This document shows, one piece after another, positions 35,889-42,636 of a stretch of 42,636 nucleotides of DNA. Made by a program: the position numbers and the translations under genes. Position 1 is the first letter of the stretch. The number at the start of each line of letters is the position of its first letter. Below the pieces are notes generated by a model that was not told where the DNA came from, searched no databases, and saw nothing but the letters and a program-made list of their open reading frames with translations. This DNA is from Sphingomonas bacterium. GTDB lineage: Bacteria; Pseudomonadota; Alphaproteobacteria; Sphingomonadales; Sphingomonadaceae. The stretch is from positions 1 through 42,636 of the forward strand of contig JAPKCG010000002.1 in the NCBI GenBank assembly GCA_028823055.1. The letters are read 5' to 3'.

Positions 35889-38072
35889 ATGAGCGGAGAG
35901 ATCGTCGTCATCGCCGAGAAACCGGACCTCGCAAAAGCCATCGCCGAGGGCTTGGGGGGAGGGAGCCGTCAGGACGGCTACATTGATTGCGGCCGCCATT
36001 ACGTCACTTGGGTTTTCGGGCACATGCTTGAGCTTGAGGCCCCGGAAACGCCGTGGACCATGGCCGAGCTACCGATCAGCTTCATCCCATGGAGCAAGAA
36101 ACCGTCTCCCGACAAAATGAAGCAGCTTCGCATCATCCGCGACCTGTTGAAGCCGGCAAAGAGCATCATCCACGCGGGCGATCCCGATGACGAGGGCCAG
36201 CTACTCGTTGACGAGGTGATAGAATGGGCCGGCTCCCGTCTCCCGGTGCAGCGCGTCCTTATCAACGACTACAATCTGAAACTGGTGCAGCGCGCGCTTG
36301 CCACGATGCGCGATAACCGCGAGTTCGCGGGCATGTCCGCAGCGGCCGAGGCCCGAGGCGTCGGCGACCTTCTCTATGGCGTCAACATGACCCGCGCCTA
36401 TACGCTCGCAGCGCAGGCGAAGGGCTATCAGGGCGTGCTAAGCGTTGGGCGCGTGCAAACCCCCATCCTTGGCCTTGTCGTTCGTCGCGACCGCGAGTTC
36501 GAGGCGCACACCAAGGGCTTTTACTACACCGTCACCGGCCAATTTCAGATCGGCCAGCACGCTTTCCCGGCCCGCTATCAGATTGTTGATGGCGATCCCG
36601 TCGATGACAAAGGCCGTCTGTCGGATCAAGCGCACGCGCGCGCCATCGCCGCAGCCGTATCCGGCAAGCCGGCGAGGATCATCAGCGCCGTGACGAACGC
36701 CAAAGAGGCGTCGCCACCGCTCCCCTACAATCTGTTGAAGCTGCAAACCGATGCGTCTCGCAAATTCGGTTTCAAGCCGGATCAGGTGAAGGAGATCACG
36801 CAGACCCTTCGCGAAAAGCACCGGCTGATTACCTACAATCGCAGCGACAGCGAATATCTCAGCGATGAGCAGCACGCGGACGCAGCCGGCGTGCTGGCGG
36901 CGATCGGCGAGACGGCCCCCGTATTGGCCGCGCCCGTCAAACGTGCGGACCCGGCCATAAAGAGCCGGGCGTTCAATACCGCCAAGGTTTCAGCCCACCA
37001 CGCGATCATCCCGACCGAGGCCACGGCCGACCTGTCGAAGCTCAGCGACGGCGAGCAGAAAATCTACCTGTTGATCGCTCGCGCCTACGTCGCTCAGTTC
37101 TGGCCGACCCACCAATACGATCAGACCGATATCGTTTTGGAGGTAGAGGGCCGGCGCTTCACGACGCGCAGCAACATCACCACCCGACCGGGTTGGACGA
37201 CGCTCTACAAGAACGACGCCGGCAACGAAGACCTAGCCGATGATGAGGAGGTGCTGGCGCTGGACCTTCACGCGCTCAGTGCCGGCCAGACCGGCACATG
37301 CGCCAGCGCCAGCGCCGACCAGCAGGAGACGAAGCCCAAGCCGCTCTACACCATGGCGACGTTGCTAACGGACCTTACCCGTGTCGCCAAATACGTCCGC
37401 GACGATCGGTTGCGAAAGCTCCTGATCGAGAAGGACAAGGACAAGGCCGGTGAGCATGGCGGGATCGGCACCCCGGCGACGCGGGACGGCATTATCGCCA
37501 CGTTGTTCGATCGCGGATTCCTGATCGAAAAGGGCAAGAACATCGTCAGCAGCCCGCAGGCGCGCGAGTTCTACGACGCCTTGCCCGATCAGGCCAAGTT
37601 CCCCGACATGACCGCAATCTGGCACGAGCAGCAGCGTGCGATTGCAGACGGATCGAAGGACGCCCGATCGTTCGTTCAGACCCTTGCCGATTATGTCGCG
37701 CGCGAGGTCGCGGGCGTGAAAGAGCACGGGCTGACCATCAAGACCGACGCGCCGCCCTGTCCGACGTGCGACAGGCCGCTTCGCCGCGTGAAGGGGAAGA
37801 AAGGCCACTTTTGGGCCTGCACCGGCTATTCCGAGGGCTGCAAATACACGGCCGAGGACAAGGCCGGAAAGCCCGTGCTGATTAAGAAAGAACCGCCGTC
37901 AGTATCCGTCATGCACAAGTGCATGTCGTGCGGCATGGGTTTAGTCCGCCGTCCATCGGCCAAGAAGAAGAATAGCTTTTGGTGGAGTTGCAGCGGATAT
38001 CCTGACTGCAAACAGACCTATTTCGACGTGAACGGGAAGCCCGATTATAGCACCAAGGAGAAGACCGCATGA
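35889..38072 (+). CDS. topB: DNA topoisomerase III (TraE/TopB-like)
   Basis: 727 aa; [36 protein letters not shown]-terminal Cys4 zinc motifs. Confidence 0.96.
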   Translation: MSGEIVVIAEKPDLAKAIAEGLGGGSRQDGYIDCGRHYVTWVFGHMLELEAPETPWTMAELPISFIPWSKKPSPDKMKQLRIIRDLLKPAKSIIHAGDPDDEGQLLVDEVIEWAGSRLPVQRVLINDYNLKLVQRALATMRDNREFAGMSAAAEARGVGDLLYGVNMTRAYTLAAQAKGYQGVLSVGRVQTPILGLVVRRDREFEAHTKGFYYTVTGQFQIGQHAFPARYQIVDGDPVDDKGRLSDQAHARAIAAAVSGKPARIISAVTNAKEASPPLPYNLLKLQTDASRKFGFKPDQVKEITQTLREKHRLITYNRSDSEYLSDEQHADAAGVLAAIGETAPVLAAPVKRADPAIKSRAFNTAKVSAHHAIIPTEATADLSKLSDGEQKIYLLIARAYVAQFWPTHQYDQTDIVLEVEGRRFTTRSNITTRPGWTTLYKNDAGNEDLADDEEVLALDLHALSAGQTGTCASASADQQETKPKPLYTMATLLTDLTRVAKYVRDDRLRKLLIEKDKDKAGEHGGIGTPATRDGIIATLFDRGFLIEKGKNIVSSPQAREFYDALPDQAKFPDMTAIWHEQQRAIADGSKDARSFVQTLADYVAREVAGVKEHGLTIKTDAPPCPTCDRPLRRVKGKKGHFWACTGYSEGCKYTAEDKAGKPVLIKKEPPSVSVMHKCMSCGMGLVRRPSAKKKNSFWWSCSGYPDCKQTYFDVNGKPDYSTKEKTA

Positions 38073-38320
38073 CCGACACCAGCAGCCCCACCGAGGAAGC
38101 AATTCGCGCCTACGGTGATGACCTGATCCGCCGCAAGCTGATCGACGCCGAGATTCCCGGCGCGGTAGTGGAGTTCGATCCCGACGAAGCGGAACGGGCC
38201 GGCGCGTTCGTGGAGGACGCCTTGAGCGAGGCCGATGCCCGCGACGCGGAGGATGGCGTGGAGATCGAGCCCGCCGATCGCGCCAAGCTCAGCCTGTTTG
38301 CCGCAGCCCGCAACGCTTAA
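38069..38320 (+). CDS. small acidic hypothetical protein
   Basis: 83 aa; overlaps topB stop. Confidence 0.6.
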   Translation: MTDTSSPTEEAIRAYGDDLIRRKLIDAEIPGAVVEFDPDEAERAGAFVEDALSEADARDAEDGVEIEPADRAKLSLFAAARNA

Positions 38321-38334
38321 CATCGGAGGCTACC

Positions 38335-41250
38335 ATGGCCGAGGAAAAGAAGCCTTTTCACGAGCGCGTCGCCGAGAAGATCATCGACCAGCTAAAGGCC
38401 GGCACCGCACCTTGGCAACGGCCATGGAACCCCGCCGCAGCCGGAGCCGAGGGCGGGTCGATCATCCCCATCAACCCCACGACCGGGAAGCGATATCGCG
38501 GCGTCAACGTCGTCAACCTCATGTCCGAGGGGCATGAGGACAACCGATGGATGACCTATAAGCAGGCCGCCGCAGCAGGCGCACAGGTGCGAAAGGGCGA
38601 GAAGGGCTCGCTAGTTCAATACTGGAAATTTGACGACGAGCAGACCTTAAAGGACGCTCAGGGCAAGCCGATAAAGGATGCCGAGGGCAACACCATGAAG
38701 GTGCGCGTCGAGCTTGAGCGGCCCCGGCCATTCTATGCCGTCGTTTTCAACGCCGAGCAGATCGAGGGCTTGCCGCCGCGCACGCCGCCAGTGCCGCCCG
38801 AGTGGAATCCGATCGAGCGCGCCGAGGCCATATTGCAGGCATCGGGCGCGAAGATCACGGAGCTTGCCGGCAACCGCGCTTTCTACAGCCCGGCCACCGA
38901 CAGCATCACCCTTCCCGAGCGATCACAGTTCCCGAGCGCCGACCGATTTTATGGCACGGCGCTTCACGAGGTAGGCCACTGGACCGGAGCCCCGAACCGG
39001 CTTGATCGCGATCTAGCCCATCCGTTCGGATCGGAGGGATACGCGAAGGAGGAGCTTCGCGCCGAGATCGCGAGCATGATTTTAGGCGACGAGCTACAGA
39101 TCGGCCACGATCCGGAGCAGCACGTCGCCTATGTCGCGTCGTGGATCAAAGCTCTTGAAGACGATCCCATGGAGATCGTTCGCGCCTGTTCCGACGCGGA
39201 AAAGATCAACACGTTCATTCTGGCGTTCGAGCAAAAGCAGATTCAGGAGCGCGACAGCCAAGCCGTTGCGGCCGAGCAGCCCGACGCAGCGCCGTTGACG
39301 CCGGCCGATGCCGAGGAGGCCGATCGGCGCGCGACCATGGCCCAGCCCGTCGGCGTCGTGCTGCACACGACCGACAGCGATTTCAGCCACTACCATAGCT
39401 TCAATCACAGCTACGACCCGACCGTGGGCGCGCCGCACGCGGATTTGGAGGCGGCGCTTACCAGCGCCGGCCTTACCCGGATCGGCGACGTGGTAGGCGA
39501 TGACAGCCGCGATTATAGCGCGATGTGGGAAACCGCGATCGAGCGCCTGTCCCCTGTCTTCGGGATTGCTCCCGACGACATGACCATGACGAACGCCTAC
39601 CTTGAACGGAAGGGGCTGGCGGACGCCTTCGCCCGTGCCGGCGAGCAGTTGATACAGGCACCGCCCCTTGCCGTGCCGGCGCAGGGCGTCGCCGGGGAGA
39701 TCGCCGAGCAGGACACCCCCATCAACGTCGCCTTTCGCGAGAAGAACGAGGCGAAGGGGCTTGGGGCCAAATGGGACAAGGAAGGGCGAACGTGGTTCGT
39801 CCCCGCCGGCACTGATCTTACCCCCTTTGCGAAATGGGCCAAGGAAGCCCCAGCGCCGGCCGTGGAAGGCCGGGACCAGCAACAGGCACCAGCAGAGCCA
39901 GAGGCCGCAGATCGGGCCGCAGCGCCCGCCAGCGCCGAACAGGAAGGCGAACAGATGACCAGCACCCCCAAGCAGCCCCCGGAGCGTAAATATCTGGCGG
40001 TTCCCTTCGGTGAACGGAACGTCGCCAAGGCCGCCGGCGCGAAATGGGATGCAGCCGCTAAATCTTGGTATGCGCCCGAGGGCAGCGACCCGGCGAAGCT
40101 GGCGCGCTGGAATCCGGAGAACCGGCCGAACCGTCAGGAGGCGGCCGTCAGCCCCCAGCAGGAATTTGCCGAGGCGATGAAAGCCATGGGGCTGACCGTC
40201 CCTCACGGCCACCCAATCATGGACGGCACACGTCAGCGCGTGCCGGCCGAGGGCGACAAGGGGAAGGAAACGACGGGCTCCTATCGGGCCTATCTGGACG
40301 GCCACCCCGCCGGGCACATCGAAAATTTCCGCACCGGCTTGGACATGAAATGGAAAAGCACCGGGAACACGCTTTCGGAGGAGGAAAAAGCCCGGCTTAA
40401 CGCCGAGGCCGCGACAAAGCGGGACGCGCGCGAGCGCGAACAGGCCGCGACCTACGAGGAAACCGCCCAGCGCGTGCAGCGCCGGGCCGCAGCCCTAACG
40501 CAGATCGAGAGCCCGACCCCCTACATGGTCAGGAAGGGGATCGAGCCGACGATCGGCGCGATGATGGACGGGCGCGATGGCACGATCCACCTTCCGGCGA
40601 TCGACACGCAGGGCACGCACTGGACGACGCAATACATTCAGGAAGACGGGACCAAGCGGTTTGCCAAGGACAGCCACAAGGAGGGCTGTTTCCACGTCGT
40701 CAACGGGGGCAGGACGCCCGAGGAGGCCCTAGCCGCCCTTGCCGCCGCTCCGCGCCTTATGATCGGCGAGGGCTACGCGACCATGACGACGATCGGCAGT
40801 GTCGTGGGGCATCCGACCGTTTCCGCGTTCGATTCCGGCAATCTCCCCGCCGTCGCGAAGGCCCTTCACGAACGCTTCCCCGACAAGCCCATCTTCATCG
40901 TCGGAGAGGACGATCAGCGCGTGCTTGAGCGGCACGGGTACAACCCGGGCCGGGAGAAGGCGACCGAGGCGGCCAACGCTGTAGGGGGCAAACCGATGTT
41001 CCCGACCTTCGCCCCCGGCGAACAGGCGGCCGATCCCAAGCGGTTCACCGACTTCAACGATCTAGCGATGAATAGCTCGCTAGGTCGCGAGGGGCTTGAG
41101 CGCCAGGTCAAAGCCGCCGTGGAAAATCCACGGGCTCAGGCTTTGACGGGCCCACGCCTAAGCGTGGACGAGGAAAACCAGCAGCAGCGGCGTTCAGGGC
41201 CGGCGATCGGCAACGATCAGCCGGCCCATCGGCGCAGCGCGCGCATATGA
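38335..41250 (+). CDS. ArdC-like antirestriction domain fused to tandem DUF5710-like repeats and Toprim-like (TraC primase) domain
   Basis: 971 aa; N-term ArdC (KAGTAPWQRPWNP..RYRGVNVVNL; TALHEVGHWTGAPNRLDRD), two GAKWD repeats, C-term MIGEGYATMTTIGSVVGHPTVSAFDSGNLPAVA...IFIVGEDDQR. Confidence 0.88.
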   Translation: MAEEKKPFHERVAEKIIDQLKAGTAPWQRPWNPAAAGAEGGSIIPINPTTGKRYRGVNVVNLMSEGHEDNRWMTYKQAAAAGAQVRKGEKGSLVQYWKFDDEQTLKDAQGKPIKDAEGNTMKVRVELERPRPFYAVVFNAEQIEGLPPRTPPVPPEWNPIERAEAILQASGAKITELAGNRAFYSPATDSITLPERSQFPSADRFYGTALHEVGHWTGAPNRLDRDLAHPFGSEGYAKEELRAEIASMILGDELQIGHDPEQHVAYVASWIKALEDDPMEIVRACSDAEKINTFILAFEQKQIQERDSQAVAAEQPDAAPLTPADAEEADRRATMAQPVGVVLHTTDSDFSHYHSFNHSYDPTVGAPHADLEAALTSAGLTRIGDVVGDDSRDYSAMWETAIERLSPVFGIAPDDMTMTNAYLERKGLADAFARAGEQLIQAPPLAVPAQGVAGEIAEQDTPINVAFREKNEAKGLGAKWDKEGRTWFVPAGTDLTPFAKWAKEAPAPAVEGRDQQQAPAEPEAADRAAAPASAEQEGEQMTSTPKQPPERKYLAVPFGERNVAKAAGAKWDAAAKSWYAPEGSDPAKLARWNPENRPNRQEAAVSPQQEFAEAMKAMGLTVPHGHPIMDGTRQRVPAEGDKGKETTGSYRAYLDGHPAGHIENFRTGLDMKWKSTGNTLSEEEKARLNAEAATKRDAREREQAATYEETAQRVQRRAAALTQIESPTPYMVRKGIEPTIGAMMDGRDGTIHLPAIDTQGTHWTTQYIQEDGTKRFAKDSHKEGCFHVVNGGRTPEEALAALAAAPRLMIGEGYATMTTIGSVVGHPTVSAFDSGNLPAVAKALHERFPDKPIFIVGEDDQRVLERHGYNPGREKATEAANAVGGKPMFPTFAPGEQAADPKRFTDFNDLAMNSSLGREGLERQVKAAVENPRAQALTGPRLSVDEENQQQRRSGPAIGNDQPAHRRSARI

Positions 41251-41726
41251 TCCGCACGATGGCAGGGGCGACGATCGCCGCCCTTGCCGTCGCCGGCCTC
41301 GCCACCACGGCCGCCGCCCGACGTTACCAACCACCAAGCACCCCGCTCCCGATCGCCGCGACCACGGGCGTTCCCACGTCGATCCATGACGGGGACACCT
41401 TCCGCTTTGGCAAGCTCCGGGTCCGCGTTTGGGGAATTGACGCGCCCGAGCTCGAAACGCAGTTCGGCCCGGCCGCGCGCGCCCAGCTCGTGCAGCTTGT
41501 CGCCGATCGCCGCGTCACATGCCGCGACACCGGCAAGCGCAACCACGATCGGATCGTGGCGCAATGCTGGAATTGGCAGGGCACCGATCTTGCCGCAGCC
41601 ATGGCGCGCACAGGATGGGCGGTGAATTGGTCGACGTTCTCCCACGGCCGATATCTGGCGGATCAGCAGGCCGCCCAGCGCGAGCGGCGCGGCGTCTTTG
41701 CTTATGGCGTCCAACCATGGCGCTAG
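41247..41726 (+). CDS. secreted thermonuclease-like (SNase) protein
   Basis: 159 aa; signal-like N-term; IHDGDTFRFGKLRVRVWGIDAPEL...RDTGKRNHDRIVAQCW...GWAV. Confidence 0.92.
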   Translation: MIRTMAGATIAALAVAGLATTAAARRYQPPSTPLPIAATTGVPTSIHDGDTFRFGKLRVRVWGIDAPELETQFGPAARAQLVQLVADRRVTCRDTGKRNHDRIVAQCWNWQGTDLAAAMARTGWAVNWSTFSHGRYLADQQAAQRERRGVFAYGVQPWR

Positions 41727-42043
41727 AACCCGATCCCTGCCCCTGCCACGTCGAATTGATCGCCCGCGAGCCGGCGCGGAATATCCATCGACGCTACGCG
41801 ATCGAGGCGGCCCCCGACCTATTCGGCGCCATTGTCGTTCGCACCGCTTGGGGCCGCATCGGAGCGCGAGGGCAGGAGAAGATAGTTTCTTTCGTCGCGA
41901 TCGAGGACGCCCAGCGCCACGTTCGCGCCACCCTTCGCCGCCGGGCGACGTCGCCCAAGCGGAACGGCGTCGCCTACGAGATCATTGAGAGCAGCGAGGC
42001 GGACGGAGAGCTTTGGGGCACGGCCTCATTGCCGCGCCGATGA
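41717..42043 (+). CDS. WGR-domain protein
   Basis: 108 aa from ATG 41717; NIHRRYAIEAAPDLFGAIVVRTAWGRIGARGQEKIVSF. Confidence 0.8.
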   Translation: MALEPDPCPCHVELIAREPARNIHRRYAIEAAPDLFGAIVVRTAWGRIGARGQEKIVSFVAIEDAQRHVRATLRRRATSPKRNGVAYEIIESSEADGELWGTASLPRR

Positions 42044-42056
42044 ACCGGCGCTGCAG

Positions 42057-42076
42057 CATAGAGATCGGTGTCTATG
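42057..42076. promoter_or_regulatory. CATAG-N10-CTATG inverted repeat, copy 2
   Basis: CATAGAGATCGGTGTCTATG upstream of 42113 ORF; preceded by GCGCTGCAG as at 18363. Confidence 0.5.
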
Positions 42077-42112
42077 AATGTGGCACCGGACCCAACTATC
42101 CGGAGGTGCGAT

Positions 42113-42325
42113 ATGGAGCATTTTGGCGAACGAGTGCTTACCGAGGAATTGGCCGACGCGAAGAAGCTCCTAGAGCGCGCGCTGGCGATCCTCGACAAGA
42201 ACGACGAACCAGACGCCGCCGCGCTCACATGCGAGGCGATCGAGCGGCTGATCGGCGCGCCCCTTCCCATTGAGCAATGGTATTTGATGACGGGCCGTAA
42301 CCCTGACGGGTCCGCACGCGCGTAG
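42113..42325 (+). CDS. small hypothetical protein
   Basis: 70 aa from ATG 42113 with SD CGGAGGT; MEHFGERVLTEELADAKKLLERALAIL. Confidence 0.55.
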   Translation: MEHFGERVLTEELADAKKLLERALAILDKNDEPDAAALTCEAIERLIGAPLPIEQWYLMTGRNPDGSARA

Positions 42326-42386
42326 AGCCCGCCGCCGGCTTGTGCTCGAGCAAACCGAGATCCGCTGCGCGGACGGCCTGCTCGAG

Positions 42387-42406
42387 CATAGTCGCCAACG
42401 TCTATG
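42387..42406. promoter_or_regulatory. CATAG-N10-CTATG inverted repeat, copy 3
   Basis: CATAGTCGCCAACGTCTATG. Confidence 0.5.
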
Positions 42407-42419
42407 AGATCCACGACCA

Positions 42420-42582
42420 CTAACGCGCGATCGGAATCTCAGCGATCCGCGTTGTCCACGACGGGCTCTTGCGCTCCCGTTTCGTATCATAGGATCGATC
42501 GCCCTGCCCTTCGGCCGCGACGCGCACTGTGTTGCGGCCGAACCGACCGTTGAGCCCGTCGATCGCGGCGAGCAGCGGGGCG
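42420..42582 (-). pseudogene. umuC: UmuC-like Y-family polymerase, C-terminal remnant cut by IS6100
   Basis: Minus strand PLLAAIDGLNGRFGRNTVRVAAEGQGDRSYDTKRERKSPSWTTRIAEIPIAR* resembles the UmuC C-terminal (DUF4113) end. Confidence 0.7.
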
Positions 42583-42636
42583 GGCTCTGTTGCAAAAATC
42601 GTGAAGCTTGAGCATGCTTGGCGGAGATTGGACGGA
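42583..42636 (+). mobile_element. IS6100 terminal segment (left end, running out of the window)
   Basis: GGCTCTGTTGCAAAAATCGTGAAGCTTGAGCATGC...; inverted copy of bases 1-54. Confidence 0.85.

Noticed and set aside
40051-40064. GCAGCCGCTAAATC as an eighth KorB operator
   Set aside because: Only one half-site is present; not palindromic.
39094-40317. 407-aa minus-strand ORF
   Set aside because: Antisense of the 971-aa ArdC/primase-like gene in high-GC DNA; no recognisable motif.
1-42636. CRISPR arrays, tRNA or rRNA genes
   Set aside because: No regularly spaced repeats and no tRNA/rRNA-like sequence noticed on reading through.

Overview
The window is the backbone of an IncP-1-like conjugative plasmid, probably from an alphaproteobacterium (inferred from codon and gene style only). 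It sits between two inverted IS6100 ends. Left to right on the minus strand: a Tn3-family transposase cut by IS6100, then a complete trb-type mating-pair operon in IncP gene order (trbB-C-D-E-F-G-H-I-J-K-L-N, read from about 15.0 kb down to 2.3 kb) with a TrbA-like regulator. Next come ssb, an IS5/IS427-type insertion, a non-TrfA putative replication region, a klcA...korC-like operon split by an intact 4675-bp Tn3 transposon carrying a pyrE-like gene, kleE/korA/incC/korB homologues, traM-traL-traK, an IncP-type oriT with a nic site, traJ-traI(nested traH-like)-traG-traF-topoisomerase III, an ArdC/primase-like protein, a thermonuclease, a WGR protein, and a umuC 3' remnant cut by the second IS6100. 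Seven copies of the KorB operator core TTTAGCSGCTAAA are dispersed through the window, two of them inside genes. The less explained signals are: (i) a C-terminal peptide shared by the VirB5/TrbJ protein and the 67-aa protein in the TrbK (entry exclusion) position; (ii) consecutive small ORFs with Qx-DLF beta-clamp-like motifs replacing klcB; (iii) a CATAG-N10-CTATG inverted repeat present three times; (iv) a duplicated promoter/leader shared by klcA and the kle/kor operon; (v) an unfamiliar replication module. No database search was possible. Family calls come from recognising translated motifs and gene order.
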